Source: Acholeplasmataceae bacterium
Lineage (GTDB): Bacteria > Bacillota_I > Bacilli_A > Acholeplasmatales > Acholeplasmataceae
Direction: 5' to 3'
Assembly (NCBI GenBank): GCA_018400755.1
Contig: JAGYLU010000017.1
Location: 1-35,674, forward strand
DNA length: 35,674 nt
The position numbers were made by a program, and so were the translations under genes. A model generated the notes under the pieces. It did no database searches. It was not told the DNA's origin and saw nothing but the letters and a program-made list of their open reading frames with translations. Positions 24,301-31,443 of this stretch are shown here, piece by piece (within the stretch, counting starts at the first letter, position 1; each line of letters starts with the position of its first letter).

Positions 24301-25472
24301 CCATTCGAATCAAAACTGATGGTGTATTGGTTCACAGTCAAGATGACACTGGTCTGGACATCCGCGGTGACATTGGTGAACTCAGCTGTGTTCCAGGATA
24401 CTTGGTATCCTGTCTTTTCGTAGACCGGAGCTGTCGCGGATCCTTGGTACTTGACTATCTGTGAATCGATCAGTTGGTCGCTTTCGTCAAGGAAGTCGAC
24501 GGTGTATGTCAGACGGTCGAAATAGACGTGGAGCACGAGAGAACCGTCAGCGGCAATGATACCTTCAAGAACCGAAAGTTCCGTGTTCAAGACGAAACCT
24601 GCGGGTGTCACAGGGGTCAATGTCACGGTTTCACCGGTCGTTCCGGTGTACCCTGTCGTTGATGTCTGATAGTCATCATCGAGGAGGTTTTCGGTATGCA
24701 TGACGACATTGTAGGCGGTGTCGGTCGATGGTGTCCATGTCGCGACAAGCGTTCTCGCTTCCGCGAATGTCACGTCGCCCGAGGACGCGAAAGCCTCTTC
24801 TTCATATGTCCAACCGGCGAAGTCGTATCCTGTCTTCACGGGATCGGCGAGTTCGTATGTTCCACCAAACGGGACGGTCACGGTTCCGTCGGCCTGGCCG
24901 TTGTCGTAATGCAAGGTCAGTTCCACATCGACCGCCAACCATGTCGCTGTCAGGGTGACGCTTCTGGTGACCGATTCGAGAGACGTGACGGTCTGTCCGC
25001 CAAGACTCCATCCGGCAAACGTATAACCGTAACGAGAAGGGTCGTTCAGTTCATAGGTCTCGTTGGCATAGACGATGTAGGGGTTTTCCGGATCGTTTTC
25101 TCCGCCATCAAGGTCATATGTCACGACCCGGGGCGTGAGTTGCCATTGACCGAATACGGTGATGTCTTCTTCGATGACATCATATTTCTTGAGTGTCACT
25201 TGCTCGCCATCGACGTAATGAACCCATCCGAGAAACGAGTAAACGGCCGAGCTGAGCGTCGGAATATGATGGATCACTGTCCCAACAGGTCCTGTGAAGG
25301 GATCAGGGGCAATGATGGTCCCTTCAAGACCCGGTAGGGCCTCTTCGCTGACCACATATGTGATCGTGATGTCTTCGGTGTGGCTGTCAGCTCGGACGAA
25401 CATGTCGTTTGTGACAAGTCCGAAAGCCAAGATGAACAGCACCATAAGCAATCTGGAAATCGATTTGTGCAT
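21375..25472 (-). CDS. Large secreted InlB-repeat surface protein
   Basis: A 1365-residue exported protein. AAAGGAG precedes the ATG at 25472; a longer reading from 25514 has no support. The signal peptide (basic N-terminus, hydrophobic core, cleavage after V-R-A) covers ~29 residues. Residues ~35-1000 consist of about a dozen Listeria-Bacteroides and MucBP-like repeats, marked by Y-T-F-x-G-W and L-T-A-x-W motifs; two neighbouring copies are nearly identical (23952-24329). Residues ~1000-1140 form a beta-sandwich beginning F-P-A-T-G-S-S-Y-S-S-G. Residues ~1140-1230 are a DUF5011-type Ig domain (D-A-E-D-G-N-L-T). The rest is a second beta-sandwich. It ends E-H-D-P-Q at a stop that is probably caused by a frameshift before the nuclease domain. 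It follows the InlB lipoprotein gene by 26 bases. There is no sorting signal; likely secreted or surface-associated adhesion/nuclease protein. Confidence 0.92.
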   Translation of the reverse strand: MHKSISRLLMVLFILAFGLVTNDMFVRADSHTEDITITYVVSEEALPGLEGTIIAPDPFTGPVGTVIHHIPTLSSAVYSFLGWVHYVDGEQVTLKKYDVIEEDITVFGQWQLTPRVVTYDLDGGENDPENPYIVYANETYELNDPSRYGYTFAGWSLGGQTVTSLESVTRSVTLTATWLAVDVELTLHYDNGQADGTVTVPFGGTYELADPVKTGYDFAGWTYEEEAFASSGDVTFAEARTLVATWTPSTDTAYNVVMHTENLLDDDYQTSTTGYTGTTGETVTLTPVTPAGFVLNTELSVLEGIIAADGSLVLHVYFDRLTYTVDFLDESDQLIDSQIVKYQGSATAPVYEKTGYQVSWNTAEFTNVTADVQTSVILTVNQYTISFDSNGGSTVQGITQDYGSAVTAPEDPTREGYTFIGWDQSVPGTMPAEDVILTATWQINAYTISFDSNGGSAVQDITQDYGTTVTAPEDPTREGYTFSGWDQNVPETMPAQDVELTAVWQVNQYTVSFASETGETFDDLTVTYDSAVGSLPTPLQAPTNKVFQGWSYDGVSYDASTVYTVAGNITLDAVFVAPEDVQYSVQYRFENELGEFIVDASRTLTLTGTAGDSVTAPALTEIPTGFELVGTLPEGIVSLEGLVLVVDYGRMVYTVTFNYVENDLSVSSDVLVKHGLDADAPEADGKSYYIFTGWDADITNVTSSFATHALYEAIVYAISYELNDALSNDPASFEGAPVSYTVETGVMLVSPSRQTFVFDGWYLENDFSGTSIDEIVTGATGDLTLYAKWSPVTFTVTFSYDGTISDVVVEIYETVDALDFPVVTAPEGEVLLGWYYLDDGVEYALTSETLVVSDLDDVYPVFVPAVTVTFIDQNDQTIQSDLLIVGSAIDEPALPVEDGYDIVWDQSVPALATADLTITAVATPVVYTITYLGLEGSSNSNPATYTIESSLISLVDPGTREGYAFLAWSDALEGGNQVVEIAAGSVGDLTLYATWEEEQAGTTLIETLTSFPATGSSYSSGSFEGDNGILWTYTEARGDQAITSGNKALTLRDNQSTNLTATIPNGIASLTVTYKNPYSKDAAVKLSINGAEIGVSPLSGGAVKTYTFENINVEGSFEIKIQTTNGQLTIDDITWSPFGASTGMSPVLEGLADASITKGDTFDPLAGVTASDAEDGNLTASISYQVLDSSDSVLVDPVGFTTLEVGTYTVEYSVTDSDDNTASDSITLTVTEEGVIETLVLFEDLTLQSSAPEGWTFSGTGTYANDAIKMDGTGDSITTELFSLQTAATVTIEMIGYSLGGSGGTLTFTDQNDSIIHTESGLLTNSTTSFTFTITDLTVTSFKMTYTKTSGNIGIFNVTIEHDPQ
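23952..24329 (-). repeat. Tandem 189-bp repeat pair within the surface-protein gene
   Basis: Two adjacent units of exactly 189 bases (23952-24140 and 24141-24329) encode nearly identical 63-residue InlB repeats (Y-T-I-S-F-D-S-N-G-G-S, D-P-T-R-E-G-Y-T-F). Long blocks are identical at the DNA level, for example across the CCTTCTCTTGTTGGGTCTTC segment. The unit is a whole number of codons, so gain or loss by recombination keeps the frame. Confidence 0.88.
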
Positions 25473-25498
25473 GTCTAGTCTCCTTTGTTTTAATAAGG

Positions 25499-26275
25499 TT
25501 ATCTTTTCACCCAACGCGCTTTGGCATGGATGTCATGATTGATGATGGTCCGATTGGTAACAAGCAGCTGTTCGTTGCCCCACCGATCGATAAAGATCCA
25601 ACCAATAAATGTGTATCCATCTTTTTCAGGAATCGGAATATCTTGAAGGGTTGTGCTGTGAATGACGTCTTCAAATCCCAAGACGTCAGTCCCCCCTGTG
25701 CTGTCAAAGGTCACGGTATAGGTCCTGTTGACAATGACGGCAATCAAGGTGAGAGCGGATGTGACGGGGGTCAGGGGGACATAGATCTCATCTGTCCCAT
25801 CGATTCTCCATCCGATGAACTCGAAGGCCTTTGAGAGACCAACCTCGGGAAGTGGAGCGGAGCGCCCGTATGGCACATCCGCCGATGTGGTCATACCGTC
25901 AATATCAAAGGTGACCAAAAAAGTTGCTGTCGGAAGGACCGTGACTTCAAATGTCCGCGTTCGCCTTTCAAGTCCCACAATGATGGACAGTGTTACCGTC
26001 ACCATCACTGGGTCGGTCTCCGGTCTGATCACTGTTCCGTCATACAAAACAACATCGGGGCGATCGGTCTCCCAGGTGATTGTGGCACTCGTGAGGATAC
26101 CAGACCGAGTAGCGAACAACAAATCCTGTGTCACCATCTCATATGTATCCCCTTCGGCGACAACCGATGCCATCAACTCGTCAAAAAGGGCATCGAAATC
26201 AACGATGCCACTGGTACATGACACGAGAACAAGCGTGATTGCAAGGACGATGATGCCAGAAAACAGTTTTGTCAT
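25499..26275 (-). CDS. Lipoprotein with an Ig-like domain and two InlB repeats
   Basis: A 258-residue exported lipoprotein. The lipobox V-L-V-S-C gives lipidated Cys20. Residues ~25-115 form an atypical bacterial Ig-like domain (I-T-W-E-T-D-R-P-D-V-V, then G-T-V-I-R-P, and F-E-V-T-V-L-P at its end). Residues ~118-258 carry two Listeria-Bacteroides repeats: F-D-I-D-G to F-E-F-I-G-W-R, and V-T-F-D-S-T-G-G to Y-T-F-I-G-W with the closing K-A-R-W. AAGGAG lies seven bases before the ATG at 26275. It is the first gene of the operon with the large InlB-repeat protein 26 bases downstream, so the two probably act together at the cell surface. Confidence 0.92.
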   Translation of the reverse strand: MTKLFSGIIVLAITLVLVSCTSGIVDFDALFDELMASVVAEGDTYEMVTQDLLFATRSGILTSATITWETDRPDVVLYDGTVIRPETDPVMVTVTLSIIVGLERRTRTFEVTVLPTATFLVTFDIDGMTTSADVPYGRSAPLPEVGLSKAFEFIGWRIDGTDEIYVPLTPVTSALTLIAVIVNRTYTVTFDSTGGTDVLGFEDVIHSTTLQDIPIPEKDGYTFIGWIFIDRWGNEQLLVTNRTIINHDIHAKARWVKR

Positions 26276-27188
26276 TTCAATCTCCTTAGCAGGATTGATT
26301 CAAGTGTATTTTAGCATAGCCGGATAAGTTGAAAAACCGTTGTTTCAGCATATTAACAATTCTGTAATCATTATTGGCTTGAACTTTACAGTCCTTTCAT
26401 GATTCCATTGCGGGTACCGAGAATGATGTCGTCTCAAGCTGAAATACCATCAGCGAGTTGGAAATCCAGAAAATCTTCTTTCAGTGCTTTTCGCCACTTC
26501 ATCTTTGTCATCGGCATGGAGCAAAAGTCATATTCCCGACTCAAACAATCTCTTTTTTTAACGTCCTGCATAATGCGACCCACTTTCTTTGCCCGACTCG
26601 CTCCGACAAACCGAAATGACTCAAAAGAGTCATCGCCGATGGGAATTTATCTCTTTCTTTCACAGTTGCGGAAAAATATGGAATTCGATTTCTAGATCCG
26701 TTCTTTGGTCACCGAACAAACCTTTGACAAAGCAAGGATTAGTCAAGTATTCTCCTGCTTCCACTTTGCGAGATTGTGCAATTCCTTTCTATTCTCAATT
26801 CTGAACAAAATGTCTGATTGCCTGATGTTCCACGGAAACAACGGCGAAAACATATAATTTTTGAAACCAAAGAAATCTCCGCATATAACACTATGCGTCC
26901 CCTGCTGCCATCAGCGAAAGAAAAATCGTCGATACAGCATTAATCTCTTCGGTTCATCGTCACACCTCGTCAACTCCGTTTCTTTTCAGATTTAGGGCTG
27001 TTTGTATTCTTCCGATAATTCGAATAGTGTTCCTACCGGGCGTGAGTTCATTCATATCTATTAGGCAAACAATAACTCGATAATCAAAACAATCATTGCA
27101 ATGATTGATGCGATATTGATAATGAACGACAGCAAGAAAATACACCGCATGACACAAGGTGGATATTTATAGTATTTGTAACATTATT
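26276..27188. other. AT-rich, gene-poor stretch with decayed coding traces
   Basis: No intact gene is supported. On the minus strand about 26430-26650 an open stretch of ~69 codons without a usable start reads D-D-S-F-E-S-F-R-F-V-G-A-S-R-A-K-K-V, then S-R-E-Y-D-F-C-S-M-P-M-T-K-M-K-W-R. It looks like a real protein fragment, but I cannot name its family. Around 27063-27149 (minus) a 28-codon hydrophobic frame is seen without a ribosome site. Base use is more AT-rich than the neighbouring surface-protein genes. The whole stretch looks like a graveyard of an insertion or lost genes. Confidence 0.5.
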
Positions 27189-27216
27189 TTGACTATTAAG
27201 GTATGATATCTATATA
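27189..27216 (+). promoter_or_regulatory. Promoter before the decayed diguanylate cyclase gene
   Basis: TTGACT (27189-27194), a 16-base spacer and TATATA (27211-27216) lie 24 bases before the ATG at 27241, with GAGGT as ribosome site in between. Confidence 0.5.
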
Positions 27217-27240
27217 GAATGCTATGCGAGGTAATCAGAT

Positions 27241-28340
27241 ATGTCTGATGCTGGTGTTATACTTGCAACTTTTTCCATTGGTAGTGCTCTCATATTTTTC
27301 ATACTTTTACTCATGGGTCATATCTTTAAACAAAACTATCTGAGGCGTTTTTCCCTTCTATATTTTCTGATATTTCTTTCTAATCTATCCCTCATGGTTT
27401 ATGCCAATGATGAAAGGGTTGCCATCCCGACATTATCTTTGAATCAAGCACTGCTTCTGCCTACTCTTTATATCGAGGTGCCAAACAATTATATCAACTG
27501 AAACATAGCCTTCATGAGTGGTTTTTTTTACTTTCTAACGATTTTCATCCTTAGTATTCTTTCCCTATTCCCCCAATACTGAATACCTTTAATGGCGTTC
27601 TCTATCTTATAGGGATTTTGTTTATTATGCTTCAACGGCTAAAATCTTTTATAAACATGGTCTACGTCAAGAGAAGCCTATGTCCATCTTGCTCATATCA
27701 ATGCTACCTCGTGATATTCGTTGGACCTTTTCTATTGGAATCGTGGAAACAGCAACTGTTTGGATCTCTTTGGATTCAAGGCTACTTAGGGCTGGTCTTA
27801 GCGCTTTATCCGATCTTTCATCCATTTTTGTCCGAGTCGAAGTCAAATATCAACAACAGCAAATGGAATTACAGTATTTGAGCTTATCATGACGCTTTAA
27901 CAGGTGTTTATAATCGAACATATCTGAATCAACTATTAGAAGATCGACATTGGGAAAACAATGTCCTTTGGTCGTCGTCATGATGGATATGGACAACCTA
28001 AAAATCATCAACGATACCCATGGGCATGATGCGGGCGATCGTGCAATCTATTTCTTGGCAGCGGAAATTGAGGCGATCAAGCGACAAGAAGATCTTGTCA
28101 TTAGGCGCAGTGGTGATGAGTTTTTGTTGTTTATGCCGAATACGGAAGCGACACAAGCCAAAGATATGATTCAAACCATCATCAAACAAGTCGAGTCCAT
28201 TTCAATTGAAGGCATTTTCTTATCGATATCGATAGGTTATGCGATCAAGCATGACCCCTATCAAGACCTTGGTAGAGACGATTCATATGGCTGATCAGGC
28301 GATGTATCAAGATAAGAGGAATCTCAAGCACAAATCTTAA
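27241..28340 (+). pseudogene. Membrane diguanylate cyclase (GGDEF) gene broken by several frameshifts
   Basis: Joining frames gives a ~365-residue membrane sensor with a C-terminal GGDEF domain, which would make cyclic di-GMP. The ATG at 27241 opens a hydrophobic N-terminal sensor. Frames change near 27450 (then S-A-Y-S-L-Y-R-G-A-K-Q-L-Y-Q-L-K-H), again before 27600, near 27887 (to H-D-A-L-T-G-V-Y-N-R-T-Y-L), near 27960 (to P-L-V-V-V-M-M-D-M-D-N-L-K-I-I-N-D) and near 28260 (to the C-terminal H-M-A-D-Q-A-M-Y-Q-D-K-R). The active site is S-G-D-E-F rather than G-G-D-E-F, and a product-inhibition site R-Q-E-D lies five residues before it. With at least five breaks the gene cannot give a working enzyme. 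Promoter and ribosome site are still recognisable. Confidence 0.85.
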
Positions 28341-28466
28341 CGCTTCTATACACCATTGAACAATCAACCACCATCGCTCCTTACAGTTTTGGAATGTGGA
28401 TCATATGTCTCTATTCTGTCATGAAACACTTCATGATGCAGAGCAGTCGCGGTCACCCGGCTGTCT

Positions 28467-28991
28467 CTATTTTTTTATGACATACTCAAGTTGAATATCC
28501 CTTGCGTCTTCCTCATACAATCCTTGATGCAAATCCTTGATTTCCCGACATCCCAAAGACTGATAGAATGCAACCGTTTCTTCGGTTGAACCGGCACTGA
28601 TCACCAATCTATGGATTGGCCATTCCTTGATTCTATTGAGTGCCTCATCAAACAGTCTGGTTCCAATCCCTTGTCCTCTGTACTGTTTTGAGATAAATAA
28701 CTGATCAAGGAGTGCGTCGTCAAATGCCCGCCACTTTTCCATGGGGTGAACACACAATATTCCAATGAGACGTCCAGGTTCATATGCCCCAAGCACAATC
28801 CCGTGTTCCACGCTGTGCAAGGCCTTCTTGTAATGGGTGTCATACCCATTTGGCCAAGTGCGATCCAAATAGTCAATCACAATCAGCTTTCGAGATCCCT
28901 TAACATCTCTCCATGCCTTGTGAAGATATTGTGACGCGTCAATATCAATCATATGCGCGCAGTCTTCCTTGGTCATTTGTCTGATTTCCAT
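28467..28991 (-). CDS. GNAT family N-acetyltransferase
   Basis: A 174-residue cytoplasmic acetyltransferase of the GNAT fold, which moves acetyl from acetyl-CoA to an amine. It starts M-E-I-R-Q-M-T-K-E-D like many family members. L-D-Q-L-F-I-S-K-Q-Y-R-G-Q-G-I-G-T-R-L-F covers strand four and the pyrophosphate-binding loop (R/Q-x-x-G-x-G/A as Q-Y-R-G-Q-G-I-G). L-V-I-S-A-G-S and V-A-F-Y-Q-S-L-G-C-R are the closing motifs. The start is uncertain: neither ATG 28991 nor the upstream in-frame ATG at 29027 has a good ribosome site. The former is chosen because the fold begins there. The substrate is unknown. It lies downstream of the alpha/beta hydrolase on the same strand. Confidence 0.9.
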   Translation of the reverse strand: MEIRQMTKEDCAHMIDIDASQYLHKAWRDVKGSRKLIVIDYLDRTWPNGYDTHYKKALHSVEHGIVLGAYEPGRLIGILCVHPMEKWRAFDDALLDQLFISKQYRGQGIGTRLFDEALNRIKEWPIHRLVISAGSTEETVAFYQSLGCREIKDLHQGLYEEDARDIQLEYVIKK

Positions 28992-29078
28992 CGTCTTTGC
29001 ACGTCCCTTGGGCTTTTCTTCTGTCATGCCTAAATGGTTGTTAGATCCCTGGTCACGAGATCATCATGTGGCTCATGG

Positions 29079-30035
29079 CTACAGATCCAGTTCAGCCAAT
29101 AGTCCGTTTGTGATATCAGAGATCCGATCGACCTGATGAAGATAGATGAAATGCGAACCATCAAGAATCATGTATGCCGCGTGCTCGCCGATTCGGGCGA
29201 GATGTTCTTTCTGATACGATTGTGGTGACATGTTGATTTGCTTGTTCTTGGTCTCATAGGTTTTCCTTGAGATGATTTTGAGGTAGGGGACCCGCTTTGG
29301 ATAAGGAAGGACGTTCGTCTCCTTAATGCAATCGGTCATCCCTGAAATCTGATCCAAGATGTTATTGTTTATGGCAAATCCCGCGTATGAGAGGATATCG
29401 TCAACCTCTTTTTTTGAATACCCCAATCTGAGAAGTTTCCCTTTGTTGGTGACAAGGGGTGCCAGAACCGATGTGAGGCCTATGGCTTGTTGGAACTTTG
29501 CCACAACGAGCAATTTCTTGACAAAGCTCGGCATGTCAGCACCAATATAGGCCGTCGAGGTTCCATCCAAGGAGATGATCACTTTGACTTCATCGGGATA
29601 TGTTGAGGCATAGAACTCACAATAGACACTTGAAAAGGAATGTGCCATCAAGACATATGGAGCATTGAGCTTGGCGTTTTGAAGTGCACTTTGGATTTCT
29701 TCAACATAATGGCGTGCTGTCCGTGGCCGTTTCGTCTGACTGCTGAATCCAACACCAAAATACTCAACTGAGACCACGGTATGTGTTTGACTTAACCGAC
29801 GCATAAGAGGACCAAAGTCCGCAGACGGCAGTCCGATCCCAAGGCCTGAAAGACAAACAATGGTGTGTTTGCCGTCTCCCATCCTAGACACATGCATTTG
29901 TCCATCAAAGACATCAACCATCTGACCATATGGTTTGATTTTCTCTTTTCTATTCTTGAAATACGGTTGGTTCATGATATTGGGATAATAGTCATTGATA
30001 TAAGGACTATCTTGATCACTTCTGATGGTGTCCAT
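29079..30035 (-). CDS. Alpha/beta hydrolase, possibly missing its native N-terminus
   Basis: Up to 318 residues. The alpha/beta hydrolase core has an H-G-like oxyanion segment I-V-C-L-S-G-L-G-I-G (residues ~59-68), the nucleophile elbow A-H-S-F-S (Ser133; the usual first Gly of G-x-S-x-G is Ala and the last is Ser), D157 in S-L-D-G-T-S, and the final G-S-H-F (His295). Firmicutes relatives usually begin with a membrane anchor, then the Y-G-x-x-V-x-V-x-G stretch; here the anchor is absent. The first ~20 codons overlap, in another frame, the end of a truncated AbiEii toxin gene. The original start therefore seems to have been lost at a recombination junction, and translation may begin at the ATG at 30035 or 29975. 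Neither has a good ribosome site. Substrate unknown. Confidence 0.82.
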   Translation of the reverse strand: MDTIRSDQDSPYINDYYPNIMNQPYFKNRKEKIKPYGQMVDVFDGQMHVSRMGDGKHTIVCLSGLGIGLPSADFGPLMRRLSQTHTVVSVEYFGVGFSSQTKRPRTARHYVEEIQSALQNAKLNAPYVLMAHSFSSVYCEFYASTYPDEVKVIISLDGTSTAYIGADMPSFVKKLLVVAKFQQAIGLTSVLAPLVTNKGKLLRLGYSKKEVDDILSYAGFAINNNILDQISGMTDCIKETNVLPYPKRVPYLKIISRKTYETKNKQINMSPQSYQKEHLARIGEHAAYMILDGSHFIYLHQVDRISDITNGLLAELDL

Positions 30036-30553
30036 GCTGCCAGTGACCCAAACTCAAGTCTTATTGTGTTTAAGATTACATCATTTCGATACAACTTTGG
30101 ATATTTGAAGACGATAAGGTTCTCCTCATTTTTATCGCACTCCATGTCCACATCAAAGTCTAGCAGATCACCTAATCCGGTTTTAATCTCATCAAGTAAT
30201 GTCTTTTTGATGAACACAGCGGCTCTTTCATTCATTTCTTGATTGTATCTGATCTGCATATTCTTACTTCTTGCCTCATAAGGTTCATTTCCAGGAATAC
30301 CGAAAACTGTCCAATCAAGGATTAAATCAATATCTTCTGAAAATCGTCTGATTAGCGAGTATCCTTTTGATAAACTGGTTCCTCCTTTGAATGTGAATGC
30401 CTTCTTGAATTACGATTTGTTGAACAGGTAGTCCAGCACCAATACAACCCAAAAATCCTTTTCAATAATCGCCTCATTCACTTTCATTTTGCTTGCTGTA
30501 TTTCTAAAGATCAATTCGCGATCTTGATCTCTCAACTTTGCCAACTCATGCAT
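29972..30553 (-). pseudogene. abiEii: Type IV toxin AbiEii nucleotidyltransferase, nonsense mutation and C-terminal truncation
   Basis: The ATG at 30553, two bases after the antitoxin stop, starts M-H-E-L-A-K-L-R-D-Q-D-R-E-L-I-F-R-N-T-A, then E-K-D-F-W-V. An in-frame TAA interrupts at codon 48 (30410-30412). The same frame then continues with A-F-T-F-K-G-G-T-S-L-S-K (nucleotidyltransferase G-G-T-S motif) and R-F-S-E-D-I-D-L-I-L-D (metal-binding D-x-D), both diagnostic of AbiEii. Homology ends near L-E-F-G-S-L-A-A-W-T-P-S-E (about 30020), and the rest is replaced by the alpha/beta hydrolase region, so roughly the last third is gone. AbiEii toxins inhibit growth by modifying nucleic acid (tRNA) in phage defence. 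Here the toxin is dead twice over, while the antitoxin gene is intact. Confidence 0.9.
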
Positions 30554-30555
30554 AT

Positions 30556-31164
30556 TCACACCTCGAACATTCTTCTTATTGATTCATAGATCCACGCAGT
30601 AGACTGTTTTGATTCATTCAGAATTCTTCTTTTGGTGGATTCATCATATTTCTCTCTAAGTCTTTCAGCGTGATTTTCTGTGATATTTCCTCTCCCAAGA
30701 GCTTTAATCGCCTGAACCAATAGAGCTGTATCCTCGGATGACTCATAAATCAATCGATTATTGGTATGTTTGAAAATCAGGTCTATATTTCCAATCGCAT
30801 ATATCTTATATGGACCGGAACTGACATATATATATTGTGCTGGAACTTGACTTGAAAGTCCAAGATAGTTCAATGCGCTCGTGCCGCTAGGACATATCTT
30901 CCAGTTATGAGCTCTGGCCAATGCCTGAGCCACGCCACCAATCGATGGTGCCCCATATTCTTTTATTACGCTGCTATATTCAGCAATGTCATACACGCCT
31001 GAAATAATACGTCTTATCTCTTGATTTGTCTCCATCCTTTCAAGGACTTTGTTTACAGTCTTGATATGACCCAAATCAATGAAGTCCTTTGCAGTGAAAG
31101 CACTGAATTTCTTCCGTTTCATCTCTTTCTTTATTCTTTTTGCAAGCGATTTGTCGTTATTCAC
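30556..31164 (-). CDS. abiEi: Type IV antitoxin AbiEi family (DUF6088) regulator
   Basis: A 202-residue intact antitoxin and transcriptional repressor. The N-terminal winged helix (residues ~1-65) reads F-T-A-K-D-F-I-D-L-G, V-N-K-V-L-E-R-M, E-I-R-R-I-I-S-G-V-Y-D, typical of the AbiEi DNA-binding domain. The C-terminal domain (~70-202) has S-G-T-S-A-L-N-Y-L-G-L-S-S-Q and V-P-A-Q-Y-I-Y-V-S-S-G, shared by DUF6088 proteins. The start is a GTG at 31164, with AAAGGAG about seven bases upstream. AbiEi proteins repress their own operon by binding inverted repeats; such a repeat spans the -10 region here (31177-31208). The downstream toxin is a pseudogene, so this antitoxin no longer has a local partner. 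Confidence 0.93.
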   Translation of the reverse strand: MNNDKSLAKRIKKEMKRKKFSAFTAKDFIDLGHIKTVNKVLERMETNQEIRRIISGVYDIAEYSSVIKEYGAPSIGGVAQALARAHNWKICPSGTSALNYLGLSSQVPAQYIYVSSGPYKIYAIGNIDLIFKHTNNRLIYESSEDTALLVQAIKALGRGNITENHAERLREKYDESTKRRILNESKQSTAWIYESIRRMFEV

Positions 31165-31176
31165 ACTATCACTCCT

Positions 31177-31216
31177 TTGTCGCTATTATTATATACTTTT
31201 TGCGACAACATGGCAA
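31177..31216 (-). promoter_or_regulatory. abiE promoter with a palindromic operator
   Basis: On the minus strand TTGCCA (31216-31211), a 17-base spacer and a perfect TATAAT (31193-31188) form the promoter. Perfect 7-bp arms TTGTCGC (minus 31208-31202) and GCGACAA (minus 31183-31177) flank the -10 box with an 18-base gap. One arm is in the spacer and the other just after the -10, so a bound AbiEi dimer would block polymerase. AAAGGAG, the ribosome site, overlaps the second arm. Confidence 0.75.
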
Positions 31217-31352
31217 TCTCACTCTGGTGACTTGTGTCCGTTTTGGAAATAGCTTTATCGCTTATATTCTACACATATACTTGTAGGATTGTTGGATTGC
31301 CCTATACCTGGCAAAAGAGTCTATACCTCAAGAAAATTTCCAGCAAAAGAAA

Positions 31353-31388
31353 AAGGCTTGATCCCGATATCAAATCGTATCAAGCCTT
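31353..31388 (-). terminator. Intrinsic terminator of the DUF3089 lipoprotein gene
   Basis: AAGGCTTGAT (31353-31362) pairs with ATCAAGCCTT (31379-31388). The loop holds a smaller CGAT/ATCG stem. Reading the minus strand, the stem is followed by TTTTTCTTTT, which fits termination of the gene ending at 31444. Confidence 0.85.
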
Positions 31389-31443
31389 GAATCATTATGA
31401 CGAATATCTACTTATCAAAGCGTCTCAATTGCTTTGTGCTTCC

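Noticed and set aside
24696-25337. 213-residue plus-strand ORF opposite the large surface-protein gene
   Set aside because: It is antisense to a clearly coding InlB-repeat region, has no ribosome site, and its composition reflects the complement of Thr/Val/Asp-rich codons.
27063-27149. 28-codon hydrophobic minus-strand frame resembling a small membrane toxin
   Set aside because: There is no ribosome site, promoter or antisense RNA signal, and it lies in a stretch that looks decayed; hydrophobicity alone is not enough.
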